Of a stretch of 64,000 bases of DNA, positions 1 through 9,971 are shown piece by piece. Origin of the DNA: Basidiobolus meristosporus CBS 931.73. Taxonomy: Eukaryota > Basidiobolomycota > Basidiobolomycetes > Basidiobolales > Basidiobolaceae. Every line of letters begins with the position of its first letter. Within the stretch, counting starts at the first letter, position 1. Position numbers and translations under genes: made by a program. Location: assembly GCA_002104905.1 (NCBI GenBank), contig MCFE01000252.1, forward strand, positions 49,697-113,696, read 5' to 3'. The notes beneath the pieces are model-generated. The model worked only from the letters and a program-made list of their open reading frames with translations. It had not been told where the DNA came from and did no database searches.

Positions 1-1087
1 CCTATATAGTCCTCAGGGATACATAGTCAGTAAGCATGGTGACAAATTATCCACAGCATTTGGACAAGGAGGAATGAGAGTTCACTACAAGCAAGTCACC
101 TCTCATACAAGAAAGGTTCAACTCCATGAAGAAGAAGATCCTGACTACTTTGATCCAGCTGAAGTTCTGAACTTTGACTATGAGGACCCCAGAGAGGCCC
201 AAGATCATATAGCTTCAATTTATGCTTCAAAGAGACACCATCCTGAAAAAATGGCTAATCCAGGCCCAGCAACAAAAGTACCAAGATGTGAGCCAGAAGT
301 TGTGATTGAGAAGAAAGCATCACCCCCATTAATTTTACAAGAGTCTGCCAAGGCCAACAACTACCACATGCAGCCTAGAGTCAAGCAAAATGGTACCCCA
401 GAGGCTCTGACAAGTCATATACTAGGAAGCAACATATCAATCAAGGTTGGAGAGCTACTCAGTGTATCACCATCTGTAAGAAAGACTCTGGATGAGCATA
501 TCAGAATAAGAAAGCATCCAATTGAATCAACTCAAGGCAACCAGGTCAGGACAGTTCAAGGAAGCCAAAATATCAGTAAGCTGCATCAAAGCCAGAAACA
601 CTACTACTCAGTGGCAACTGCAACAACTACAGGAACTGTGCATAATCAAGAAATCCTATGTCATATAGACAGTGGATCTGAGATATGTGTGATGCCTTTG
701 GAGGCTTGGAAACAACTACCATGCAAAGACTTATTGCCCATAGACACCAATATCAATTGGAGCATGAAGGATGCCAACTCAGGGCAATCAAAGCTTTTAG
801 GAATTATTCACAGCTTCCCTTTCATCATTGAAGGAATACCCCATGAGATCCCAGTATTCATATGTGCAAAGGCTAACTTTGAATTACTTCTTGGAAGACC
901 ATGGGAGGTAAAAGCAAGAGCAACTGCAGTGAACTACCCTGATAGTTCAGCATGGTATACTATATACTCAGAGAGCCCAGGACTAACAGCAACCTTCTGT
1001 GGTGTGGACTCAAACAATATCCGATCAATGACATCATGTAGATTTCTATCTCAAGAAAGGACAGGTGGCTTCATTGAGGAAGACTGA
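1..1087 (+). mobile_element. Ty3-like retrotransposon fragment (gag/protease region)
   Basis: The reading frame from 74 to 1087 (337 aa) is open and also runs upstream of its first ATG. Near residue 200 it has a retropepsin-type active site, HIDSGSEICVMP (DSG core), followed about 70 residues later by FELLLGRPWE, the usual LLGRP(F/W) block of Ty3-type aspartic proteases. The N-terminal half is hydrophilic, as in a gag or linker. No reverse transcriptase follows: the frame stops at 1087 and a polypurine tract and LTR come next, so the element is internally deleted or non-autonomous. It starts outside the window. Codon use is AT-rich, unlike the host genes. Confidence 0.75.
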
Positions 1088-1150
1088 GAGAGCACTTTGT
1101 TCTCCAAACTTACAGTGGTTAGCTAAAAAGTTTCAGGGAACTTTTTAGCT

Positions 1151-1739
1151 CAAGTGGGGGGTGGATGTGGTAGGGTAAACATACCTCCCACAGACAAGTT
1201 TATTCATATAGTCATTATGATATACTTATCCATATTTTATCTTATCAGTATTATCCCATTCTTCTTCTGCCCATATTATCAGTATTATCCCCATATGATG
1301 TTTACCCTGATTAGTTATTAGCATTAGTTATCCCAGATGTTATTCAGCTTTGTGATCAGTAGATGTATCTATATAAGGCAAGTACCCGCGTCAGTACCCG
1401 TGACACATGACCTAGGTCTGTGTTACCATCCCTACCATTTCAATACCATATATGGTATTTCTATGTTGCACAGGTTTCAGATTACTGATTCCTGATTGGT
1501 TGAGAGTGCTGTGCCTTTTAGAACCTTCCAGGACATTCTTGGCATATTTTTAGCTCATAGTGATGTCATCAAGAATTCCACTGATACCTAGAATCTTCTA
1601 GAACCTTGTCATTAGTAATCACTTGGCAATCAGGAAAAGTATTTAAGGGAAAGCAATCCCTCATCAATAAATCATCCCTTCTATCAGTAACACTTCTACC
1701 TTATTGATTAGCAGCTGATCACTGCACCTGCCTTCAACA
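1151..1739 (+). repeat. Polypurine tract and probable 3' LTR of the Ty3-like element
   Basis: A purine-rich run (AAGTGGGGGGTGGA, about 1152-1165) lies directly before TGTGGTAGGG at 1166, as expected for plus-strand priming followed by an LTR beginning TG. The unit contains a TATATAAGG box near 1369 and AATAAA near 1666. A plausible end is ...TTCAACA at 1739, giving about 574 bp with TGT...ACA termini. The 5' LTR is outside the window, so the right end is a guess. Confidence 0.55.
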
Positions 1740-1882
1740 GTACATCTCAGACCTGCCATCAAGGAGCTTTTCAGGGTAGTGCACAAGACACACAGAGGCC
1801 TTTGGAGACACTTGGAGCACCTAGGAAGCTAGAGAAGCAGGAGCTTTTACCATAGTGACATATTGACAAAGACACCAGCAGT

Positions 1883-2324
1883 TTAGACACAGAGGTTATT
1901 GCACCCATCAGACACCTCACACACCTTGAGTTGTGTAGCTTCTCCCTGGAGTACCTCTACACCACCACAGCGTTCCAATTTTTTTCTTGAGCAATGCATT
2001 GGCAACTTGTCTTTTGCTTTAAGGTAAATGTAGCTGAACTCTCTGTGTTCTTTCTTCTGATACTTTGAGGCTTCTTCTCCTACACCTTTAGGATTGCATT
2101 CATTTCCCATAATAATATGCCAAAGGCCACTTTCCTGTAATATCATCTCAGCTTCATTTTCCAGCCTTGGTAGTTAGATTCATCCAACTACTCAGCAGAG
2201 GTAAAAATTCCAACTATAACAGTAGCAGACATTCCAGAGAGTGGCAGATTGGGGCTCATTACTGGCTTTAGGAGCTTTGGAGAAATTGAATGTGATTGGG
2301 AGAGCAAATAGATTATGTGGTCTT
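1883..2324 (-). mobile_element. Older inverted Copia remnant: start of gag, primer-binding site, LTR tail
   Basis: The minus strand encodes an 87-aa piece whose SKYQKKEHREFSYIYLKAKD matches the gag of the plus-strand Copia element downstream (LKYQKNEQSAFNFVCLDIKD). Reading out from gag, a primer-binding-like block (GTAATGAGCCCC on the minus strand, near 2251-2262) is followed by the last ~65 bp of the Copia LTR in inverted orientation (about 2262-2324). That LTR stops abruptly where the plus-strand element begins at 2325. Its missing part resumes at 6553, so one element is nested in the other. Confidence 0.7.
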
Positions 2325-2673
2325 TGTTGTAAAAATTTGTAATTTCACCTAAATACTCACCTAACTTAGTTACTTGGATCATTACTGTCAAATCCTAGAG
2401 AATACTGACCAAATGCCTTGTTGGAATCTACTTAGAATATTTTCACCAAAACATCTGGTGCCAAGAACATGAAATTTCCCTAAGTTGTCCAAACAGCCCC
2501 AAACTTTGCACAAATGCTCTTGGGATCTTCCTACACCTGTTCTGTGTGCTTTTTATGGCAATATCATGTAAAAGTATAGATACTACTTATACATTCAATA
2601 GATTACTAAGTGAAACCCCCATAATATACTTGTTCCCCTAATCACTTCCAATATCTCCAAGACTCTTACAACA
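2325..2673 (+). repeat. 5' LTR of the Copia element (349 bp)
   Basis: It begins TGTTGTAAAAATTTG and ends CTCTTACAACA, giving TGTTGT...ACAACA inverted termini. The same sequence recurs at 7105-7451 and 57670-58018, inverted at 56806-57150, and as pieces elsewhere. A box AAAAGTATAGATACTAC and an AATAGA/AATAAA-like motif lie in its second half. The stretch directly after it (GGTTATGAGCCCC, 2674-2686) is the likely tRNA primer-binding site. Confidence 0.85.
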
Positions 2674-2706
2674 GGTTATGAGCCCCAAGCTATCACTCTC
2701 TGCAAT

Positions 2707-3660
2707 GTCTACTGCAGCAATGACTGAAACTTTACCTCTGCAGAAAAGTTGGATGGATACAGCTACAATGTGTGGAAGTTGCAGATGATGATGCTGCTAT
2801 AAGAAAGAGGTCTTTGTATATTGTCATGGGAGAACATTAGCCTCCTAAAAATGTGGGAGAGGGATTTTTAAAGTACCAGAAGAATGAACAAAGTGCCTTT
2901 AACTTTGTTTGCCTTGATATCAAGGACAATTTGCTAATTCATTGCTTAAGGGCAAAAACAGCAAAGAATGCCTGGAGGGCATTAGTTGACACCTACCAGT
3001 CATGTTCTGCTGCCAAGAAAATGTGTCTTAAATAAGAGTTCTATACAACAAAAATGCTGCCAGGAGAAGTCATGAATAATCTAATGAACAAAATTACCCT
3101 GCAGGTGGATGAGATGGAGTCTGTGGGTGAACCAGCTACTGATGAGGATGTAATAGTCAGCATCCTGAATAGCCTGACAGACAAGCTTCAGGGCTTTTTA
3201 GCTGCCCAAGAGTCCAAAACTGAAGATTTGACTTTAAATTATGTATATGGAAGGCTCCTGGATAAAGAATTAAGAAAATCAGGTGCCAAGAAGAAGGAAG
3301 AATAAAATGCTTAAATAGCCAGTAATAACCAACAAAGGAGATACCCAAGACCTTTTCAAGGAAATAGCAATTGTTTTGCAACTACTGCAAAAGGAAAGGG
3401 CACACATCAGACCAGTGCTGGAAAAAGAGAGATAGTTAGCAGAAAAAGCCTGTATATGGAGATGTGGCAACAACTGAAGATAGAATACTCACATTTGCAC
3501 TCAATATGACCCTAAACAAGAATTCTCAGATGTGTCTAATTGACTCTGGCACATCTTAAAACTTTACCCACCAAGAAGAACTTTGTACCCAATATCAAGC
3601 AATCCCAATCAAGAAGGTTTTCATGGGTGACAATACCCTATGAAAAATAATTTGGTCCAG
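2707..3660 (+). pseudogene. Copia gag and protease (broken)
   Basis: The frames 2853-3035 and 3054-3305 encode the UBN2/Retrotran_gag_2 type of Copia gag (LIHCLRAKTAKNAWRALVDTY; later VIVSILNSLTDKLQGFLAA). An earlier ATG near 2707 is separated from them by stops. In another frame, 3374-3421 encodes an intact zinc knuckle, CNYCKRKGHTSDQC (CX2CX4HX4C). A protease DSGTS motif lies near 3542. Several frameshifts and stops separate these parts. Confidence 0.75.
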
Positions 3661-4715
3661 CAGGTGGATCCAATCCAGATCAGCTGTCAAGATCCCATCA
3701 GGAGACTGCTATAATGCCAGTAGCTTGATATTAATGATCATCTACGCAATCTTATGATGGGATCATGACAGAGTTTTGCTAATTTTACAGCCAAGTAATG
3801 TTGATAAAGTATAACAGTGTTTTTACAGTGTTTTGCCAAGAGTGGCATGACATTATTGCGGTCTTAGTGCACTTCTTGACTATTTAATTGGATCTAACTA
3901 GCCAGCACATCCAATTGCCTTCTATGGCAAATAACCTGACAGCATTTTGATGGCCTCTTTGCCAGCCTCTAATGGTATTTTCACAGCAGTATGGCAGCCT
4001 ACTACTAGCTCTGTATAATGCTATCATGCCAATTTACCAAATGTATGTTCTTTTTCAAGCCCCCCTTGCCAAATTCATATATTTCACTGTAGAATCACCC
4101 CTCTGTATTTGCTTTCCCACTACTACCTTGGGTATTCCACATATAGCTTGAATCAAAAGATACTTTGGCCTCCTGTTTACTAACCTCTACACACAGGCAC
4201 ATCTGCCGTAAATGACATAGTTCTATCACCTTAACTTTACAGCTCTTAAGTGTGAAGCATGCAAAGTTGCCATCTACCTTCTATTGCTGGTAACATATAC
4301 ATCTTGCAAAAATATGCTTGGTTGTTGCCACTTCTGCCACATATACCTCCTCAATATCTGCATAGAGCTTTTTGGTGTTTAGCCAATATATTCCTTCTCC
4401 CTCTTGGATTCTAGTCCCCCTTATAGGTGTGCTCTGGCACACATTTGTGTGAATTTGTGTTAAATGGTGTAGAAGTTGGCTTGTGACCAAGAGAAATCCA
4501 GCATACCTTGGTAGAGTTTTCTAATAAAAATTAGTTACTTGTTGTACCCAACCCAACTTTGCATTACTTAACAGATTACCCATGCAATGGGGCTCCTTAG
4601 CTACTTAATGCCATAGGCATAGGTGTCTCCATGGGCACATCTGTCCTTGGTATTTTCCAACTCTTCCTGGCTGTCCTCCATGCACCACCTCATCACATCC
4701 ATGACAGACTTGAAG
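3661..4715. repeat. Repeat B, copy 1 (inside the Copia element)
   Basis: This block, from about AGGTGGATCCAATCCAGATC to GACAGACTTGAAG, is closely repeated at 57187-58600 and is not part of a Copia polyprotein. It sits where the Copia integrase should be, between protease and reverse transcriptase. The minus strand of both copies preserves matching short peptides (CAHGD-YA-GIK; AWVI), suggesting an old coding region in that direction, but I do not recognise it. No terminal inverted repeats are obvious. Confidence 0.65.
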
Positions 4716-6302
4716 ATGATATTCTAAGAAATAGCCCAAATTACTATATTAGTAAGGGTACAAATCTAGCCTATGCCTATTCAGTCCATATTGATGGGTC
4801 CCAGATTGTAAAGAGGCCCTAAATAGCCCTCTGACAAAGTTTGAGATCTGCAATGACTGAGCAATATCAGGGCCTAATGGAAAATCAAACTTAGAACTTG
4901 GTCAAATTACCAACCAACCAAAAATCAATTGGATGCAGATAGGTCTTTAAGACAGAGTACAAGGCCAATGGTACAACTGAAAGATACAAACCAAAACTTG
5001 TGGCCAAAGGATACTCTCAAACAAAAGGACTTGACTATACTGAGACCTTTACACCAGTAGCCAAGTTTAATTCCATCAGATTAATATTGGCTATTGCAAC
5101 CAAATGTAAGTTTTCTATATATATCAAATGGATATCAGAAATGCATTTTTAAATGCCAAACTTGATGAGGATGTGTATATGCACCAGCCTGATGGGTTTG
5201 TTGACCAAGATAACCTCCATTTGGTCTGCAAGCTTAAAAATTCTCTATATGAACTCAATCAATGACCAAGTGCCTGGAATTGCAAAATAGATTCCTATAT
5301 GGAATCTTTGAGTTTCAAAGGAGTAATGCTGAATATAGTATATACTTTGAGACAGATAGAGCAAATTCAGCTCTATTAGCTCTATATGTCAATGGTCTTA
5401 TTTTAGCTGCCAATAACCTAGAAACATTGGAAGAGACTAAATCCAGCCTATCTAAAGAGTTCAAGATGTCCAATCTAAGAGAGCCCAGTTGCTACCTAGG
5501 GATAAAGTTCTCCATAGACAGAAGTACCCTGACTGCCATCCTAAGCCAATCCAGATATATTCAAGATATACTAAAGAAGTACCAAATGGAAGACTGTAAG
5601 CCAGCAGCTACCCCAATGGTGACAAACCTTAACTTGGTCAAAACTCATGCAAATCAAGAGAGCTTGGTTCCATCTGAAAGCCCTGACTTTCCTTATCAAT
5701 CTATGGTTGGCAGTCTGATATATATCAGGCCTGGAGCATGTCTAGATATCTCATATTCAGTGGGAGTTGTTAGCCAGCATAATCAATACTATGGATCTGA
5801 TCATATTGCGGCATTTAAGCAGATTTTTAGATACCTAAAAGGAACTGCTGATATCTGCTTAAGATACACTTATAAGGTTTCAAAACAGGTACATGTGGGA
5901 TACTGTGATGCTGATTGGGGATGAAATTTGGAAGACAGAAGATCAACCACAGTATGCACCTTTCTTTACAGCAAAGGAGCAATTTCATGGAATTCAAGAA
6001 AGCAACCAACCATTACACTTTCTACCACAGAGGCAGAGTACATAGCAGCCTGTGAAGCTACAGCAGAAGCAATGAGGCTAAGAGAGCATTTCAAAGATTT
6101 AGGTTTATGTCAAAAAATGCCTATTACTTTATTTCTAGGTTATCAAGCATGTATACAATTAGGTAGAAATCCAGCTTTTCATGCTAGAGCCAAGCACATA
6201 GATATTAGACATCATTTCATACATGAAGCTATAGAGAACAATTTAGTCAACTTAGATTACTATCCTGCAGATGAAATGATTGCAGACATATTTACCAAAC
6301 CA
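4716..6302 (+). pseudogene. Copia reverse transcriptase and RNase H (broken)
   Basis: With stops read through, 4830-5260 gives the Copia RT N-terminus (YSQTKGLDYTETFTPVAKFN, then the [10 protein letters not shown] block). 5262-5924 continues the RT, with LYVNGLILAAN at the catalytic box (the normal Asp-Asp pair is lost) and SNLREPSCYLGIKF. 5928-6300 is RNase H (AISWNSRKQPTITLSTTEAEYIAA, written here only in part, and ADEMIADIFTKP). The frame runs straight into the LTR after IFTKP, so the pol end and the first ~100 bp of the LTR are deleted. Confidence 0.8.
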
Positions 6303-6552
6303 GGATTTATTTGGAATATTTTCACCAAAATATCCTGTACCCAAAACATAAGAATTCTCAAAGTTATCCAAAAAGCCCCAATCTTTACACACATGTTCTT
6401 GGGACATTCCTAAACCCATTTCTTGAGCTTGTTATGCCAAGATTATGTAAATGTATAAATACTACTTTTACATTCAATAAATCATTAAGTAAAAACCACA
6501 TTATCTACTTGTTCTCCCAATCACTTCCAATATTTCTAAGACTCTTACAACA
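6303..6552 (+). repeat. 3' LTR of the Copia element, 5'-truncated
   Basis: From GGATTTATTTGGAATATTTTCACC to CTCTTACAACA it matches the last ~250 bp of the 2325-2673 LTR. The first ~100 bp are missing, replaced directly by RNase H coding sequence. The AATAAATCATTAAGT motif near 6477 is the likely poly(A) signal region. Confidence 0.8.
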
Positions 6553-6844
6553 ATATTCACTTAAGGCTCTACTGACTGTGAGAGTAGTATTTATACTTTT
6601 GTATGGTCTTGGAAAGACAAACATGTAATCCATGTTTAGAAAGATCCCAAAAATATGTGTGCAGAGTTTGGGGCTGTTTGGACAACTTTGAGAATTTCAT
6701 GTTGTGAATATCTGATGTTTTGGTGAAAATATTCTGAGTAAATCCTGACATGGAATTTGCCTAGAATTCTCCAAGAATTGCAATCAATTATCTATGTGAC
6801 TAAGCTAGGTGGACACTAAGTTGCAATTACCAGCTTTTACAACA
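6553..6844 (-). repeat. Second half of the older inverted Copia LTR
   Basis: Reading on the minus strand, this runs from the 5' terminus (TGTTGTAAAAGC at 6844) to ...AAGTGAA near 6555. It is the missing part of the LTR whose other end stops at 2324. Together the two pieces make one inverted LTR that was split by the plus-strand element. Confidence 0.8.
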
Positions 6845-6905
6845 AAACTATATAATCTACCTGTTCTCCCAATCACCTCCCATATCTTCAAACCATTTAC
6901 AACAG
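6845..6905 (+). repeat. Copia LTR 3'-end fragment
   Basis: AAACTATATAATCTACCTG...CCATTTACAACA is the last ~60 bp of the LTR in plus orientation. It starts at the same internal LTR position at which the inverted LTRs near 2324 and 56665 are broken. Confidence 0.7.
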
Positions 6906-7104
6906 CATACAGTCTATCTGGCAAAACAGGTGCAGATATAGTTGCAAAATCATCAGCTACAACATTGTTGTGATCTTGCAAGCACTTTGAGTATCTAAGA
7001 CTCTTGCAATACAGGCAACCAAGTGACCATAGATAATAATGTGTATATGCATATCTTATAACTAAGAGGGAGGTGACTATTACATCTTAATCAGTACCTT
7101 CTAC

Positions 7105-7451
7105 TGATGTAAGCTTTGTAATTACACCCAAATATTCACCTAACTTGGTCACTAAGATCACAGTCTACAAATCTTAGAGAATTCCAGCCAAATTCTTTGT
7201 CAGGATTTACTTAAAATATTTTCACCATAGCATCAGGTACCCAGTACATGTAATGTTGATAGGTTGGCTAAGTAGCCCCAAACTTTGCATACATACTCTT
7301 GGGACCTTTCTAGACATATCATATGTGTTTGTTTTGCTAAGATCTTATCAAAGTATAACTCAACCCTTACATTCAATAAATCATTAAGTGAAAACCACAT
7401 AATCTACTTGTTCTCCCAATCACTTCCAGCATCTCCAAAGCTCTTACAACA
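7105..7451 (+). repeat. Solo Copia LTR (347 bp)
   Basis: TGATGTAAGCTTTG...CTCTTACAACA is colinear with the full LTR over its whole length and has no internal element beside it. The flanks TCTAC and TGCAC are only weakly alike, so a target-site duplication is uncertain. Confidence 0.8.
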
Positions 7452-7866
7452 TGCACTCCAATTGATATCATCTCACCACCAACGTAGTGATATTACTAGC
7501 ATTTCAATCTTTTTTTTTCTGCCAAAATAACTGCCATCGTTTTATAAGTAATTATGAAATCCTATACCCCATGCACATATGCATTTGTAGAACATCGATC
7601 ACGGAAATATAATAGTATCCATCAGATTTTGGTTTGTTGATTTGTACACTTCCCTTTACTTGCAGATTCTCAAGCATATGGACTTACCCGTTGGAACAAT
7701 TTTGATGTGGACTTGACTGTATTTAAGCTTGATGGGCAGAGGAAAAGCTCGGTCAAGTACTAAGTTGCTTCATTAAATTATTTTCATATTCAAATTGCGT
7801 ATTTTATTCAAGATTCAATCAAATTCCGGTTGGCCTTCTGACATCCATTTTGGTGCGAGTGGCAAT
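7452..7866. other. Spacer between the transposon block and the chitinase gene
   Basis: AT-rich and without a coding frame. It marks the change from AT-rich transposon sequence to the more balanced composition of the gene core, and it holds the chitinase 3' flank. No other element was recognised. Confidence 0.5.
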
Positions 7867-9594
7867 CTACGAGCTGAAACCGCAGTATATAGCCCCAGCA
7901 CCTGACTCTCTGCAAACTGTTCCTGTTCCGCACTGACGGGGAACCCATGCTCCGTAAACACATTCTAAGTACTCGGCGTTAGCACCCTCGACAACACATT
8001 TACTGGTATTCTCCGTACATTCAGATCCGTTGGAGCTGGTTGAGTGGGCAGGCTCGTCAACTACTGAGGATTCCGGTGTATATTGAGCAGTCTCAGTAGA
8101 ACTGGAGCTTGCAACGGAATCACTCGTCTCGGACACAGTGAGTGCACTTGATGACCCCGCCTCCACAGACTGGGATATATCCGATGTAGCGCTGGAGCTT
8201 TCTGGGCTTGGTACGCTAGAGGGCAGCCCGGCAGAGGTGGTTGGGACTTGAGGCTTGGGGATGGAGTTCCCGTGAATAAGCTGCAGCACATCCAATAGTT
8301 CGTCATTGTTATCCTGGGTAACATCCCAATACATGACTCCCTTCAATCCTTTCTCTCTTGAGAAATCCACCTTCACTTGCAGAGAGGTAGGATCATCATA
8401 AGAAATAAAGCGTTGATCCGAGGCACGAAACAGCCAAGGGGTTTGAGTAACATTGTCGTAATACCTTGACCAGCCCTCCACCGGCGTATATGGATCTTGC
8501 TTCAGAATCTCCTCTCTTATAAACTTCCACTTCCATACCCCGGAGTAGACGCTACCCTCGTTACAGAATAGATTTGGCTCATTGGAATCCGAATTATCTC
8601 CCTTGGGTGTGACAGCGTTTTTGGCGGCATACATGCTTATCGGCTTATTGTTCATATCGGTGTCGGCAGTAAGCGAGCGTCCATAGAAAGGTAGCCCCAT
8701 AACCAGCTTCTCAGCAGGGAACTTGGCTGCTGTCCAATCATTGAATGCTTGCGTGACTGAGAATGGATCGCCGTTACCGGGGGAATAGTTGAAGGGTGCG
8801 TTGGGTCCAGTGGTGCTGGACCAAGCACCGTTGATATCATAGGCCATGATATTCACATAATCCAGGTATTGTGCGAATTCGGAAACATCAGTCAGAGGGA
8901 TCCCATCAGGCCCGTCAAAGGGCTTGACTCGAACAGCAGCAGACATTAATTTACGATCATTAGGGAACTCCTTGTCCATGGCTTCCCTCAACTCCTGGAG
9001 CAACACCAGGTAGTTGGCTGTATCGTTTTTGTCAACAACGTTGCATTTTCCGGCCTCGCGAGCAGGATACTCCCAGTCAATGTCGATCCCGTCCAGGTCC
9101 CACCCATCTGGGTTTTCATCGTATTCTGGCTTGGTGTTCTTACGAACAAACACAAGAGCATTCTCGATGAATTTCTGGCGCAGCTGAGGGTCTTTGGCTA
9201 CCGATGAGAATGTCTGGCCTCCCGTCCACCCGCCAAGGGAAATCAGGACCTTGACTCCTTTGGGCTTTGCAAGCGACACGATCTGGCGGATCTTGTTACC
9301 ATCGTAGTAGCGGTCTATAGAAATGTTGGCGGGGTCGTCTTTCTTGGTCAATATTCCGAAGCCTGGGGTACTGCAATTAGTGAGGTAGAAACGGCCAATA
9401 CTATGCAGGAATCACTTACCGTAGTTGATATGCGTCAGCTTATCGTAATTTATCGCGCTTGGATCTAATTTCCCCCACGGAACATAATAGCCAACTACGA
9501 TTTTGTCAGACGCTTCACCCGATTGTGCATATGCTAACGAGCTAAGCACGGCGACAGCAGAGAGTGCGGAAATTAAATACTGGCTTAGCTTCAT
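7867..9594 (-). CDS. Secreted GH18 chitinase with C-terminal chitin-binding module
   Basis: Exons 9594-9420 and 9362-7867, with one 57-nt intron (GTAAGT...CCCCAG) joining HINYG to FGILTKK; 556 aa. It hydrolyses chitin outside the cell, for wall remodelling or feeding. Residues 1-23 are a signal peptide (MKLSQYLISALSAVAVL...AYA). The GH18 barrel carries SLGGW and the catalytic DGIDIDWEYP (DxxDxDxE, near residue 150). A Ser/Thr/Pro-rich linker of about 90 residues follows. The last ~50 residues have six cysteines (C..GANAEYLECVYGAW..QC.TGTVC....YC) in the pattern of the fungal CBM19 module. A TATA box lies about 35 bp upstream. Confidence 0.92.
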
Positions 9595-9625
9595 TGTTTG
9601 TTGGCTATCTCAAACAGACCCCACG

Positions 9626-9634
9626 CCTTATATA
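9626..9634 (-). promoter_or_regulatory. TATA box of the chitinase gene
   Basis: TATATAAGG on the minus strand, 32-40 bp before the chitinase ATG. The spacing implies a very short 5' leader. Confidence 0.55.
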
Positions 9635-9971
9635 CCCAGCTTGTGTTTATTTTTCGGAATAGCTAGTCATACAATAGCCATATTTTTAGGCTTCTAGTAG
9701 TTATCGTTGTTTATTTTTATATGGTATTTCATAGTAGTTGATCAATTTTTTAATATGCATACACCAATCAATGGACTGCACATTCATCGGGCCATATAAA
9801 CTCATTATACTAGCAATTAACCAAAGTTCCAAGTGTAGTTCAACAAGAGCATACAGTATCCCTATCCTAGTCAAAACCCAATTCCCTAGAGTTCTTTGAT
9901 GAGTGTTTAGTTTTTGAAGTTGACTCAACAACACTTTAAAACCACCACAGCTTTTTCGTATACCGACTATC

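Larger units (their letters stand above)
2325..6552 (+). mobile_element. Decayed Copia (Ty1-type) LTR retrotransposon, nested
   Basis: In order: 5' LTR, primer-binding site, gag with zinc knuckle, protease, an inserted or substituted block of foreign repeat in place of integrase, reverse transcriptase, RNase H, and a 5'-truncated 3' LTR. Gag, RT and RNase H all carry in-frame stops or frameshifts. The RT active-site box reads YVNG where Copia elements have YVDD. It is therefore dead. It interrupts an older inverted LTR: its flanks (GTCTT before, ATATT after) are two halves of that LTR, and any target-site duplication has decayed. Confidence 0.85.
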
